Notes: generated by a model from the letters alone, not told the origin. Shown: positions 8,235 through 18,222, counted from the stretch's first letter. The stretch: 64,000 bases of DNA from G965218495 sp965218495 (GCA_965218495.1 OZ244626.1:2046001-2110000); one strand, 5' to 3'. A program made the numbers and translations.

Positions 8235-10763
8235 ATGGACGGCAACTTTTCTAATCGAGTTCGGGATGTCATCTCCTATAGCCGTGAAGAGGCCATGCGG
8301 CTTGGGCACGACTACATTGGCACCGAGCACCTCCTCCTCGGCATCATTCGAGAGGGTGAAGGAATAGCCGTAAAGATTCTGCGGAACTTGGGATGCGACC
8401 TGTACAAACTCAAGAAGGCTATCGAAGAGACCGTTCGTAGTGCCGGCGGAATGCTGCAGGCAGGCGGCAACCTTCCCCTGACCAAACAGGCGGAAAAGGT
8501 CTTGAAGATCACCTACCTCGAAGCTAAGCTTTACAAATCCGATGTCATTGGGACCGAGCATCTCCTGCTGAGTCTTTTAAGAGACGACGAGAACATCGCC
8601 GCACAGATTCTCCAGCAAGGATACTCCATCACATATGACGCGATGCGGGCGGAACTCGACTCAATCAGCGGGACAAAGTCCGGCGGGGCTGGCGGCTCAC
8701 ATTCCGGACGTGCTAAGTCACAGGGTCGCGACCGTGGCCAGGACAAGACCAAAACGCCCGTTCTGGACAACTTTGGGCGAGACCTTACAAAGCTGGCCGA
8801 CGAGGGCAAGCTCGATCCGGTTATCGGGCGTGAACGCGAAATCGAGCGCGTAGCACAGGTCCTAAGCCGGCGCAAAAAGAACAATCCCGTCCTGATTGGA
8901 GAGCCTGGCGTAGGCAAGACTGCCATTGCCGAAGGGCTGGCCATGCGCATCACGCAGCGAAAGGTGTCCAGAGTACTTTATGACAAGCGGATTGTCACAC
9001 TCGACCTGGCCGCACTGGTTGCCGGAACAAAGTACCGCGGGCAATTCGAGGAGCGCATGAAAGCCGTCATGAACGAGCTTGAGAAATGCTCCGATGTTAT
9101 CCTCTTCATTGATGAGCTGCACACTATCGTGGGTGCAGGGGGTGCTTCGGGCTCGCTGGATGCATCGAATATGTTCAAGCCCGCGCTGGCGCGCGGCGAA
9201 ATACAATGCATTGGGGCCACCACACTGGACGAGTATCGAAAATACATCGAGAAAGACGGAGCTCTTGACCGACGGTTTCAGAAGATTATGGTCGACCCGT
9301 CAACAGCACAGGAAACCGTCGAGATCTTGCTTAAGATCAAGGACCGCTACGAAGAGCACCATCGCGTTCGCTACGCCGAAGATGCGCTTGCGCTTGCGGT
9401 AAAACTGTCCGAGCGCTACATCTCCGACCGATTCCTCCCGGACAAGGCCATTGACGTGATTGACGAGGCAGGCGCGCGGGTGCACCTGGCAAACATTCGG
9501 GTACCAGAGAACATCGTTGAGCTTGAAAACGAGATCGAACGCACCCGTACCCGTAAGAACGAGGTCGTCAAGCACCAGCGCTTCGAAGACGCAGCCAAGC
9601 TGCGCGATCGGGAGAAGAAGCTTCTCGCGCAGCTTGACCTGGCCAAGCAAGCTTGGGAGCGAAAGGCAGAAGCCAACACGCACGAAGTCACGGTCAACGA
9701 TATTTCCGATATCGTTGCGATGATGACGGGCATCCCGGTGGATCGGATCAGCGAACCTGAGCAGAAGAAGCTCCTTGACATGGAGGCCGCACTTTGCAAG
9801 GCCATCATCGGGCAGGACGAGCCTATAGCGAAACTCTCCAAAGCCATCCGGCGCACACGCGCGGGCCTGAAAGATCCGAACCGCCCGATCGGATCCTTTG
9901 TTTTCCTTGGCCCTACCGGCGTCGGGAAAACGGAACTGGCAAAGGTACTTACGGAATACCTCTTTGACTCGCAGGATTCGCTGGTGCGCGTCGACATGAG
10001 CGAGTACATGGAGAAGTTTGCCGTCAGTCGCCTGGTTGGTGCCCCGCCAGGATACGTCGGCTACAATGAGGGCGGGCAACTAACTGAAAAGGTGCGACGC
10101 AGGCCCTACTCTGTCGTGCTTCTTGACGAAATTGAAAAGGCCCACCCGGATGTCTTCAACATTCTGCTTCAGGTCCTGGATGACGGAATCCTGACGGACG
10201 GATCCGGCCGGCGCGTGGACTTTCGCAACACCGTCATCATTTTGACCAGCAACATCGGGTCACGAGAAATCAAGGACCTCACCAAGGGCATCGGATTCGT
10301 CAGAGACGAAAGGCCAGTAGACTACGAGGATATGAAGACCGCGGTGGAGAATGCGGCCAAGAAGCTATTCAACCCTGAATTCCTCAACCGCATTGATGAC
10401 ATCATCGTCTTCCGCTCCTTGGAGAAAGAGCACATCTTTGGGATCATCGATCTCATGGCCCAGGAGCTCTTTGGGCGTGCTATCAGCCTGGGGATTGACG
10501 TGGCCATGGACCAGAGCGCTAGGACGTTTATAGTGGACAAGGGCTATGACGTCAGATTCGGTGCCCGACCGCTGCGCAGGGCTATTCAGCGCTACGTGGA
10601 AGACCCGATGGCCGAATCCATCCTGGGAAAGGGGCTTGGAGCCAGCGACGCTATCGTGATCAGACATGTGGTGGGGGATTCTGCCCTGACGTTTGATGTT
10701 GACAGGCGAAGTGTCAACCCCGCGACGCCGGACTCGGCCGAACTGTCAAACACCTCCCCGTAA
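8235..10763 (+). CDS. clpC: ATP-dependent Clp protease ATP-binding subunit ClpC
   Basis: A Hsp100 unfoldase of 842 aa that delivers proteins to ClpP. It has two Clp_N repeats (residues ~1-150), a Gly/Ser-rich linker, and AAA+ domain 1 with Walker A GEPGVGKT at 222-229. An UVR-type middle region lies at ~445-480 (QRFEDAAKLRDREKK). AAA+ domain 2 has GPTGVGKT at ~559-566. The UVR segment and absence of the long coiled middle domain mark it as ClpC rather than ClpB. An IGF tripeptide near residue 686 sits where the ClpP-docking loop is found in ClpC. The ATG start has the classic MDGNFSNRVRDVI opening. No mcsA, mcsB or ctsR neighbours are present. Confidence 0.97.
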   Translation: MDGNFSNRVRDVISYSREEAMRLGHDYIGTEHLLLGIIREGEGIAVKILRNLGCDLYKLKKAIEETVRSAGGMLQAGGNLPLTKQAEKVLKITYLEAKLYKSDVIGTEHLLLSLLRDDENIAAQILQQGYSITYDAMRAELDSISGTKSGGAGGSHSGRAKSQGRDRGQDKTKTPVLDNFGRDLTKLADEGKLDPVIGREREIERVAQVLSRRKKNNPVLIGEPGVGKTAIAEGLAMRITQRKVSRVLYDKRIVTLDLAALVAGTKYRGQFEERMKAVMNELEKCSDVILFIDELHTIVGAGGASGSLDASNMFKPALARGEIQCIGATTLDEYRKYIEKDGALDRRFQKIMVDPSTAQETVEILLKIKDRYEEHHRVRYAEDALALAVKLSERYISDRFLPDKAIDVIDEAGARVHLANIRVPENIVELENEIERTRTRKNEVVKHQRFEDAAKLRDREKKLLAQLDLAKQAWERKAEANTHEVTVNDISDIVAMMTGIPVDRISEPEQKKLLDMEAALCKAIIGQDEPIAKLSKAIRRTRAGLKDPNRPIGSFVFLGPTGVGKTELAKVLTEYLFDSQDSLVRVDMSEYMEKFAVSRLVGAPPGYVGYNEGGQLTEKVRRRPYSVVLLDEIEKAHPDVFNILLQVLDDGILTDGSGRRVDFRNTVIILTSNIGSREIKDLTKGIGFVRDERPVDYEDMKTAVENAAKKLFNPEFLNRIDDIIVFRSLEKEHIFGIIDLMAQELFGRAISLGIDVAMDQSARTFIVDKGYDVRFGARPLRRAIQRYVEDPMAESILGKGLGASDAIVIRHVVGDSALTFDVDRRSVNPATPDSAELSNTSP

Positions 10764-10834
10764 GGCACGATTGAGTGATGCGGCCCGCAGGCATTGGCCG
10801 GGCCCATGAATTGGCCTTTGGCACCTGACCCTTT

Positions 10835-11926
10835 ATGACCCGGCGCGTGGCCATCGTGGGCGTAGGGCTTATAGGCGGAAGCCTGGCTCTAGCGTGGAAG
10901 GAACGGCGCGATGACCTCCATATCATAGGCTGGGATAAGCCCTCAGTTCTGAAAGCGGCCCTGCGTCGCAGCGCCATTGACCAGGCGGCCGGGTCGCTTG
11001 CTGAGGCGGTGCAAAACGCGGACGTCGTTGTCCTTTCGGTACCGCTCAACGCTGTGCAGCAGACGCTCGCTGACCTCGCGCCACATGTCAGACCCGGCAC
11101 ACTCGTAACAGACGTCGGCTCGGTTAAAGAAAGCGTCATGACCGCGGCTAGACGGCTGCTTCCCGACGGCGTTCACTTTATTGGGGGTCACCCCATGGCT
11201 GGAGCAGAGCAAGGCGGGCTCGCCCACGCAGACGCCTTTCTTTTTGAGAATGCCACCTACGTCCTCTGCGGGCCGGAACACAGCACTGCCTATCAAGCCG
11301 CTGCCGCGCTTGTGGAGTCCACTGGGGCCCGCGTGATCAGCTTGGATGCTGCGCAGCACGACCGCATCGCCGCTTGTGTCAGCCACCTGCCGCAGCTTAT
11401 CGCTACCACGCTCATGAATGTTGCGGCTCGCCACAGCAGTGCGGACGAATCCTTCCTGCGTCTGGCTGCAGGCGGCTTCCGTGATATGACACGCATCGCC
11501 TCCTCGCCCTTTAGCACCTGGCATCCCATCCTCGAGGCCAACAGCGCTGCGGTGCAGGAATTGCTACAGGAATTCTTGGTGGCATGGCATGAGGTGGTCA
11601 CTAAGGTCGCAGAGGACAACGTCGGTGCACTGGGCGAAAATTTCGAATACGCCCGCGCAGTGCGCAGCAGGATCCCCAAAGACTTCAAAGGGTTTCTGAC
11701 GCCGCTGTGTGACGTGTTCGTTTATGCGGAAGACCGGCCGGGTACCCTGACTCAAATTACAAGCACGCTGTTCACAAGCGGTATCAATATCAAGGACATT
11801 GAACTACTGAAGATCCGGGAAGGCACAGGGGGTGCCTTCCGTATCAGCTTTATTGACGAAGCCACCGCCGATGCGGCAGTCGCCGCTCTGAACGGGGCTG
11901 GCTGCCGTGCATACAGGCTCGCCTGA
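10835..11926 (+). CDS. tyrA: Prephenate dehydrogenase with C-terminal ACT domain
   Basis: Converts prephenate to 4-hydroxyphenylpyruvate in tyrosine synthesis using NAD(P)+. The 363-aa protein starts with the nucleotide-binding motif VGVGLIGGSLA. It then has DVGSVKE and the catalytic-site segment FIGGHPMAGAEQGG, with the family's active-site His. The last ~70 residues (from FVYAEDRPGTLTQI) form an ACT domain, the usual site of tyrosine feedback control. It is 12 bp upstream of gcvT on the same strand, so co-transcription is likely. No chorismate mutase domain is fused. Confidence 0.94.
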   Translation: MTRRVAIVGVGLIGGSLALAWKERRDDLHIIGWDKPSVLKAALRRSAIDQAAGSLAEAVQNADVVVLSVPLNAVQQTLADLAPHVRPGTLVTDVGSVKESVMTAARRLLPDGVHFIGGHPMAGAEQGGLAHADAFLFENATYVLCGPEHSTAYQAAAALVESTGARVISLDAAQHDRIAACVSHLPQLIATTLMNVAARHSSADESFLRLAAGGFRDMTRIASSPFSTWHPILEANSAAVQELLQEFLVAWHEVVTKVAEDNVGALGENFEYARAVRSRIPKDFKGFLTPLCDVFVYAEDRPGTLTQITSTLFTSGINIKDIELLKIREGTGGAFRISFIDEATADAAVAALNGAGCRAYRLA

Positions 11927-11938
11927 CCACGCAATGCT

Positions 11939-13042
11939 ATGCTCAAACGAACGGAACTACACGACAGGCACGTGGTGCTGGGCGCACGCATGACCGGCTT
12001 TGCCGGCTTTGACATGCCCGTACAGTACTCGGGCATCAAGGCCGAGCATAGTGCCGTACGGAATGCTGCCGGACTCTTTGACGTCAGCCACATGGGGGAA
12101 GTGTTCGTGATGGGTCCCCAAGCCGGCGCATTCGTGCAGCACCTGACAACGAATGATGCTACGAAGCTGCAAAATGGGCGTGCGCTCTACACCGTCATGT
12201 GCAACGAAGAGGGAGGCATTATTGACGACCTTCTTGTGTACCGCCTGCGAGAAGATGCCTACATGTTGGTAGTCAATGCCGCCAACATCGAAACGGATTA
12301 TGCCTGGATGGAGGCGAACAACCCGATGGGTGCGGCGCTGCATAACACCTCGGAGTACATTGCCCTGCTTGCCCTCCAGGGGCCACGCTCGCTTGACATA
12401 ATGCAAGAGCTGACCGACATCCCCGTGTGCGAAATCCCGTACTACCACTTTGTTCGCCCGGCCCCGGGCACATTCTTCGGATGCGACAAGGCGATCGTCT
12501 CGCGTACGGGCTATACGGGCGAAATCGGGCTGGAGCTCTATGTCGAGCGCGAACGAGCAGCACTCGTGTGGGATGCCGTCATGGAAGCAGGCGCACCCAA
12601 AGGGCTGCTGCCCGCTGGGCTGGGGGCTCGCGACACGCTTCGCCTTGAGGCCGGCTTTTGCCTCTATGGGCACGAATTGGACACGGACACGAACCCTTAT
12701 GAGGCGCGGCTAGGCTGGGTCATCAAGCTTGCTAAAGGCCCATTCATCGGCCGTGAGGCGCTGCAGGCGGAGAAAGCCAGCGGGCCAGCACGGATACTGA
12801 TTGGCCTGGTTATGGAACAGCGCGGCATCCCGCGCCAAGGCTACCGCGTAATGGATCAGCAGGGCTGCGTCATTGGGACGGTCACCAGTGGCTCGCAATC
12901 TCCGGTACTGGGAAAAGGCATAGCACTGGCTTACGTCACCAACCACACTGACTTTACCACGCCGGGCAACACCTTAAGCATAGCCGTGCGCGGCAGGACA
13001 TTGGCAGCACGGGTGGTCAAGCCACCGTTTCATAAGCTTTGA
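11939..13042 (+). CDS. gcvT: Glycine cleavage system T protein (aminomethyltransferase)
   Basis: The T-protein transfers the aminomethyl carbon from lipoyl-H protein to tetrahydrofolate, releasing ammonia. The 367-aa sequence has the family hallmarks GFDMPVQYSGIKAEH and FDVSHMGE near the N-terminus. SRTGYTGEIGLELY lies in the middle, with GARDTLRLEAGFCLYGHELD and the C-terminal TSGSQSPVLGKGIALAYV strand. Full length, no gaps seen. No gcvH or gcvP gene is nearby. The next feature downstream is an insertion sequence about 230 bp away. Confidence 0.97.
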   Translation: MLKRTELHDRHVVLGARMTGFAGFDMPVQYSGIKAEHSAVRNAAGLFDVSHMGEVFVMGPQAGAFVQHLTTNDATKLQNGRALYTVMCNEEGGIIDDLLVYRLREDAYMLVVNAANIETDYAWMEANNPMGAALHNTSEYIALLALQGPRSLDIMQELTDIPVCEIPYYHFVRPAPGTFFGCDKAIVSRTGYTGEIGLELYVERERAALVWDAVMEAGAPKGLLPAGLGARDTLRLEAGFCLYGHELDTDTNPYEARLGWVIKLAKGPFIGREALQAEKASGPARILIGLVMEQRGIPRQGYRVMDQQGCVIGTVTSGSQSPVLGKGIALAYVTNHTDFTTPGNTLSIAVRGRTLAARVVKPPFHKL

Positions 13043-13273
13043 CCTGGTATGCGCCTTGGAACTCTCTTACCAATTCAGTGCGGCCTCTTGAGTTGAGCAT
13101 GAGATGCATAGAAAACTGCGCTGACGATTGGTCCGAGGCCAACCGCACCTGACGTAAGTTTGTCACTTTTGCCGACGGACGAGGTGTTGGCATAGTCCCA
13201 ATCGGTACATATTGGCCGATTTACAGGTATTACTCATAGGATATATGCCCGTTATTTGTGTCTAAGGCCAATG

Positions 13274-15162
13274 TAGTGCTATTTTAGTGTTATTCATCAA
13301 TACTTCACACAAGCATCGCCCCCATCCGCTATATTGGGCGCAGGCCAATACGAATACGCCGTGTACATCCGCAGGAGAGTCTACAAGCTTAAAAACGAAA
13401 CGCAACGCACCGGATACGGACTGCTCGAATGCCGACGTGTCAATGGCCAGCCCAATCAAAAAACCATCCTGAACCTTGGCCAGGACTTTGACATTGCCGA
13501 AGCCGACTGGCCCACCGTAACCAAGCGGGTTGAGCTGGCGCTGCACGGACAGCGCGCCCTACCGCTGGAAGATGAGAAGATCGAACGCGCCGTGGACGAG
13601 ATCGTGCGCCGGCTGCGTGAGAAGGACTACGATGTGGACGCCGGACGCGATGACCGCGATGCCATCATTACCGACGCAGTGCATCATCCGGATACACGCA
13701 CGGTCGGCGGCGAGCGCGTATGCCTGCAAGCCTTGGAGCAACTCGGCTTCGCGGCGCTGCTACGCGCGCTGGGCATGCGAGAAGATGCTATTCGCATGGC
13801 CTTGGTTCTGGTGGTTGGGCGCATGTTGTCGCCCGGAAGTGAGGCGCATACGTACCAGTGGATGATGAAGGCCTCCGCCATTTTGGAGCTGGTGCAGCTG
13901 GAGGCCCCGTGCGCAAGTACGCTGTACCGCGTAGGCGATCGGCTGTATGCGCTGCGCGAAGCGCTTATGGACGGACTCTATGGCAATGCGCAGCGGCTGT
14001 TGGGCTTTGGTGAGACGCTCATCTTGTATGATCTGACCAACACATTCTACACGGGTCGCAAGAAAGGCGCGCTCCTGGCGTATGGACGAAGCAAGGAAAA
14101 GCGATCGGATTGTCCGTTGGTGACGTTGGCCTTAATGCTGGACGCGTCCGGCTTTGTGCGTGGCGCAGCCGTCCTTGCTGGCAATGCCAGCGAACCAAAG
14201 ACGCTTCAACAGGCCATGGAGAGGCTCAATGGCGCTCGTGCGACCGTCATCATGGACGCGGGCATAGCCACGCGCGCCAATGTGGCGTACTTGCGGTCGA
14301 AGGGACTGGATTGGATCTGTGTGCAGCGCACGCAGGCGCCGCCACCCCCTGAACGCCCGCCGGAGGAGTGCTGGAATACACAAAGCGGGGTCTCCATCAA
14401 AGCCTGGCGCCTGGAGCAGCAAGAGGGAACGCTGCAAGTCTACCTGCATAGCGAGGCACGCAAGGCCACCGGTGATCGCATACTGAACACCAGGCGGGCA
14501 AAGTTCGAGGCTGCGCTGAAGACCCTGCACGAGGGACTCTCCAAGCCCCGCTGCGTCAAGGAATACGACAAGGTGCAACGCAGACTCGGTCGCGAGCTCG
14601 AAAGGCATAAGCGCGTCTCGTACCAGTACAAGATCGATGTCTTGCGCAAAAAGGACAGTACGCACGCGAAGGCGGTCACCTTTACGCACCTGTCTGCGTT
14701 TGAGCAGCAGACGCAAGCATCGGGCGGCTACATCCTGCATACCAGCCACACGGACTGGTCTGCCTCGCAAATCGCACGCACATACTGGAAGCTTGCAGAC
14801 ATCGAGCGCACGTTTCGTTCGCTGAAGTCCGAGTTGGGCATGCGCCCCCTATACCACAGCAAGGATGAGCGCATCCGGACACACATCTTCCTCTCGGTAC
14901 TGGCCTATCAGGCGGTGCAACTCATTCGCACGAAGCTGAAGCAGTATGACCTCCACAGCAGCTGGACCACGCTGCAGTTTGAGCTGAACCGGTGGCACCG
15001 GATCACGACCGTATTGCCAACAGACCGGCGCTCCTGCATCCTGTTGAAGAAGGATGCAGACCAAGGTCCGCTCCAGCGCCAGATCGCCATGATTATGGGC
15101 CTCAAGCCTCACAACTACACCTACAAGGCGCACACAAAACGACCCTGAAATGGTAGTGCTAT
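13274..15162 (+). mobile_element. IS1634/IS4-type insertion sequence (ends approximate)
   Basis: The transposase gene is bracketed by a 10-bp direct repeat GTAGTGCTAT at 13273-13282 and 15153-15162. The core TAGTGCTA is nearly palindromic, so it can be read as an imperfect terminal inverted repeat. It could instead be a ~9-bp target duplication, in which case the element would run ~13283-15152, with weak TTTAG / TTTCAG ends. I cannot decide between these. The element separates gcvT from ftsK, and the transposase frame is intact. Confidence 0.6.
13361..15148 (+). CDS. Transposase, IS1634 family (IS4-like DDE)
   Basis: About 595 aa. The opening YIRRRVYKLKNE...NGQPNQKTILNLG is the typical start of IS1634-type transposases, so I prefer GTG 13361 over TTG 13334. 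The DDE catalytic core is visible: the first Asp in LILYDLTNTFYTG (~residue 225), the second Asp in IMDAGIATRANV (~300), and the Y-x3-D-I-E-x2-F-R-x-L-K segment of the YREK type near residue 480, supplying the Glu. No frameshift or internal stop, so it may still be active. Codon use does not differ obviously from that of its neighbours. Flanking repeats are described in the element entry. Confidence 0.9.
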   Translation: MYIRRRVYKLKNETQRTGYGLLECRRVNGQPNQKTILNLGQDFDIAEADWPTVTKRVELALHGQRALPLEDEKIERAVDEIVRRLREKDYDVDAGRDDRDAIITDAVHHPDTRTVGGERVCLQALEQLGFAALLRALGMREDAIRMALVLVVGRMLSPGSEAHTYQWMMKASAILELVQLEAPCASTLYRVGDRLYALREALMDGLYGNAQRLLGFGETLILYDLTNTFYTGRKKGALLAYGRSKEKRSDCPLVTLALMLDASGFVRGAAVLAGNASEPKTLQQAMERLNGARATVIMDAGIATRANVAYLRSKGLDWICVQRTQAPPPPERPPEECWNTQSGVSIKAWRLEQQEGTLQVYLHSEARKATGDRILNTRRAKFEAALKTLHEGLSKPRCVKEYDKVQRRLGRELERHKRVSYQYKIDVLRKKDSTHAKAVTFTHLSAFEQQTQASGGYILHTSHTDWSASQIARTYWKLADIERTFRSLKSELGMRPLYHSKDERIRTHIFLSVLAYQAVQLIRTKLKQYDLHSSWTTLQFELNRWHRITTVLPTDRRSCILLKKDADQGPLQRQIAMIMGLKPHNYTYKAHTKRP

Positions 15163-15168
15163 AGAAAA

Positions 15169-15193
15169 AGACAGTTTTCGTAAGTGACTGTCT
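15169..15193. repeat. Short hairpin at the right flank of the insertion sequence
   Basis: AGACAG (15169-15174) and CTGTCT (15188-15193) form a perfect 6-bp inverted repeat around a 13-base loop. It could be part of the element's end or a remnant of a neighbouring one. No T-tract follows, so it is not a standard terminator. Confidence 0.4.
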
Positions 15194-15360
15194 GAAGGGT
15201 ACTTACTGGCTCTTGGAAAAAATAAAGTGACAAAGTTCAGCTGAAGAGTGGGTGAGGAACGTTTCAGGGGTACTTAGGTCATTTGGACACGAGGCGAAAC
15301 GGGTAATCTGCTTTGATACCCATCTTAGTCGCTGGGGCACGTCTCAGTTGACGCTGCTTT

Positions 15361-15553
15361 CTTTTGGTGAATCGAACCCGTGCAAGTGTGGATCATCGCT
15401 TCCGGGTGATCCATCATGTTTTGGGTTGCCGCAAAGCGCGCTTTCGGGGCCAGAAGAAGAACGCCAGCCAGACGCGGCCTGGTTGCAGCGGCCTATTTCT
15501 TCAAGGCACGAGAAAAGGTACTGACGATGCGTGCAGCCTGGAGCTATGGATAA
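15361..15553 (+). pseudogene. Decayed C-terminus of an IS5-type transposase
   Basis: Translation from 15364 gives NRTRASVDHRFRVIHHVLG, then CRKARFRGQKKNASQTR, which follows the C-terminal consensus of IS5-family transposases (H.FRVIKR.FG..K.RYRGL.KN.AQ). After 15480 the frame must shift by one to continue as LVAAAYFFKAREKVL, ending in a TAA at 15551-15553. The N-terminal two thirds are not recognisable upstream. It is a truncated, frameshifted remnant lying between the intact IS and ftsK. Confidence 0.7.
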
Positions 15554-15693
15554 AGCACATACCGGGCACCGCTGCGCGGCTTAATAAACACGCAACCAGC
15601 GGCACGTTGGGCCCAGTTCTGAGGTATAACCTGCCTCTGGTTTGACCCTTCCGGCCCCACTGCCCCGCCAGGACCACTTAAATCAGAGTACCC

Positions 15694-15701
15694 TATATTC
15701 G
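15694..15701 (+). promoter_or_regulatory. Candidate -10 element TATATTCG before ftsK
   Basis: TATATTCG ends 18 bp before the chosen ftsK ATG, giving a short leader. It matches the TATATTC(C/G) octamer seen before other genes here. Confidence 0.3.
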
Positions 15702-15719
15702 GGCAATCCAACACCAACG

Positions 15720-18200
15720 ATGGCAAACAACTACCGCAAAAATAGTAGCAGCGCACAGGCGGCAAAGCCAGCGAACGCCAAGTCACAGCGCAAAAGGCGC
15801 GCCAACAAGCCGAGCCACAAATCCGAAAGGTCGGTACAGCAGAAAGAAGATACGCCGCGCCAGGGACGCCAGAAAGAGGTCCTGGGCGTACTGGTGATGG
15901 CATTTGCGCTGCTTTGGTCGCTGTCGGTAGTAACGTACAACCCGGCCGACAGCGAACTCATCAGCGACAAGAGCTTCTGGCGACTGTTTTTCCCTGAGGA
16001 TGGCACCCAAGTCACGAACGGCTTGGGTCCCGTCGGCGCCTACCTAGCCAAGTTTTCGGTACCGCACTTCTTTGGGCTAGCGTCCTTGCTCGTGAACACT
16101 CTGCTGATCGTTTGGGGCTATTTGATCATGCGCAGAAAGCGCTTGACGCGTCTGTACTACCCTTCTTGCCTTGTATTGGTGGCGATGGTGTATGCTGCCA
16201 CGGTGATTGCCCGCATCGGTCTAGATGTGAGCGTCTGGGACAGCAGCGTATGGTCAGGCGGCATGGGCGCTGCCATTGGTACGTGGATGCACAGTGTGCT
16301 TGGGCCCGCAGGATCCTACGGCGTACTTGGCCTCATCTTGATCGTTGGCCTGATGCTGGTGATCAACCGTGACATCCAACGCACCTTCGATCGGGTCGAA
16401 AGCGGCTTTCGGCGCTTTCGCAGTGCACTTGGACCGCCCCCCAGTACCGTGAAGGAATCCAAGCACGGTACGACGACCTGGGAAGAACTTGACGGCGAAG
16501 AAGCACCTAGTCCCGAGGCCGTTGCTCGGCCAGCCCTTGAGCCGCGCCAGGCACCTGTGACCGATGAGCCTCCGGAAGAGAAAGGAGACCCGCTCAGCTC
16601 GAAGGCGTCGGAGTCGGAAGTACCACCAGCAACGCCCGACATTGAGCTGACAGTATACGGCCCAGTCGAAGAAGAGAAGGCCACCAAAGTCGCGCGCGAT
16701 TTCGAGGCGGCAAGCGACGCACCCCCGTACACGTTTCCGCCCATAAGTCTTCTCGATGGGCCGGTTGACGGAGGCCACCTCATCGACTTTGACGAGCTTG
16801 AAGAGAACAAGCGCACGCTCTTGGAAAAGCTCGCAGTCTACAACATAGAGATCACGGATATCAACGCGGTCGTAGGGCCGACCGTGACGCTTTACGAGCT
16901 TGCGCCGGCCCCCGGCGTCAAGATCAGCAAGATCAAATCACTCGAGAATGACGTGGCGATGGCGATGGCCGCACGCGGCATTCGCATGATAGCGCCCATC
17001 CCCGGCAAGTCCGTAGTTGGCGTCGAAATTCCCAACCGGAAGCGGGAGCTCGTTCGCCTAGAGCAGATTATCGGGACCGCGAAGTTCGCCGAAGCCACGA
17101 TGGAGCTGCCCGTGGCACTGGGCAAGACCATCGAAGGCGAGGTCTTTCTGCAGGACCTCACGAAGATGCCGCACTTGCTGATTGCCGGTGCGACCGGGTC
17201 CGGCAAGTCTGTGGGGCTTAACACGCTCATCGCGGGCCTCCTGTACGCCTGCCATCCGGCGAACCTGAACTTCGTGATGATCGATCCGAAAAAGATCGAG
17301 CTGCAGCAGTTCCGGGATCTCAGAAATCATTTCCTGGCCATACCGGAGGACGGCGAAGAGGCCATCATTACCGAGGTCGTTGATGCGTTAACCATCTTGA
17401 AGTCTTGCGAGCTGGAGATGGAAATGCGCTATGACCTTTTGTCCGCTGCACAGGTTCGCAGCATCAAGGACTACAACATCGCCTTTCGGGCAGGCACTCT
17501 CAATCCTGCCAACGGGCATAAACACCTGCCGTACATCGTCGTCATCGTAGACGAGCTTGCAGATCTTATGATGACCGCCGGCAAAGACATAGAGGCACCC
17601 ATTGCGCGTCTGGCGCAGATGGCGCGTGCGGTAGGAATCCACCTGGTTCTAGCCACACAGCGCCCATCTGTAGATGTCATTACAGGTCTTATCAAGGCGA
17701 ACTTCCCGTCCCGCGTGGCCTTTCAGGTCGCTTCCAAGATCGATGCACGCACCATTTTGGATCAAAACGGTGCGGAGCAGCTCGTAGGCAATGGTGATAT
17801 GCTGTATATGAGTGGAAGCCGCCTGTTGCGCCTGCAGGGCCCGTTCGTATCGGTCAAGGAAATCGACCGCCTCATGGCCTTCATTCGAAAACAGGACGGC
17901 GCCGGGCCTTACCGGTTGCCGGCCGTAGAGGAATTACCGAGCATAGGCAAGCAAGCTGGGGTCAGTGCGGATAGCGGAGATGCACTTTTTGAAGAAGCCG
18001 CACGCATCATCGTGCGCGCACAGCAGGGCTCGGTGTCTCTGTTGCAGCGCAAACTGTCAATTGGGTATACCCGTGCCGCCCGCATCGTAGATGAGCTTGA
18101 ACGCATGGGCGTGGTCGGCGCCTTTCAAGGCGCAAAGGCGCGCGATGTCCTGATACCTGACGAGCAGACGCTGGATGCTCTGTTCCAGTCAGCCGGATAA
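15720..18200 (+). CDS. ftsK: DNA translocase FtsK/SpoIIIE
   Basis: A membrane-anchored hexameric DNA pump that moves chromosome ends at the division septum. The ATG at 15720 gives 826 aa; a longer frame from TTG 15642 adds only a non-conserved leader. A Lys/Arg-rich N-terminus is followed by four membrane helices (residues ~55-220) and an acidic Pro/Glu linker (~240-345). The alpha/beta motor has Walker A GATGSGKS at ~490-497 and a Walker B at VIVDELADLMM (~615). The C-terminal ~65 residues (DALFEEAARIIVRA...RAARIVDELERMGVVG) are the winged-helix gamma domain that reads KOPS-like sequences. Confidence 0.96.
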   Translation: MANNYRKNSSSAQAAKPANAKSQRKRRANKPSHKSERSVQQKEDTPRQGRQKEVLGVLVMAFALLWSLSVVTYNPADSELISDKSFWRLFFPEDGTQVTNGLGPVGAYLAKFSVPHFFGLASLLVNTLLIVWGYLIMRRKRLTRLYYPSCLVLVAMVYAATVIARIGLDVSVWDSSVWSGGMGAAIGTWMHSVLGPAGSYGVLGLILIVGLMLVINRDIQRTFDRVESGFRRFRSALGPPPSTVKESKHGTTTWEELDGEEAPSPEAVARPALEPRQAPVTDEPPEEKGDPLSSKASESEVPPATPDIELTVYGPVEEEKATKVARDFEAASDAPPYTFPPISLLDGPVDGGHLIDFDELEENKRTLLEKLAVYNIEITDINAVVGPTVTLYELAPAPGVKISKIKSLENDVAMAMAARGIRMIAPIPGKSVVGVEIPNRKRELVRLEQIIGTAKFAEATMELPVALGKTIEGEVFLQDLTKMPHLLIAGATGSGKSVGLNTLIAGLLYACHPANLNFVMIDPKKIELQQFRDLRNHFLAIPEDGEEAIITEVVDALTILKSCELEMEMRYDLLSAAQVRSIKDYNIAFRAGTLNPANGHKHLPYIVVIVDELADLMMTAGKDIEAPIARLAQMARAVGIHLVLATQRPSVDVITGLIKANFPSRVAFQVASKIDARTILDQNGAEQLVGNGDMLYMSGSRLLRLQGPFVSVKEIDRLMAFIRKQDGAGPYRLPAVEELPSIGKQAGVSADSGDALFEEAARIIVRAQQGSVSLLQRKLSIGYTRAARIVDELERMGVVGAFQGAKARDVLIPDEQTLDALFQSAG

Positions 18201-18222
18201 AGCGTTAACCACATTCATTCAT

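Noticed and set aside
15365..15381. TTCGATT motif on the minus strand, like a tRNA T-loop
   Set aside because: No matching T-stem (ACGGG against CACCA) and no acceptor arm. It is part of the IS5 remnant.
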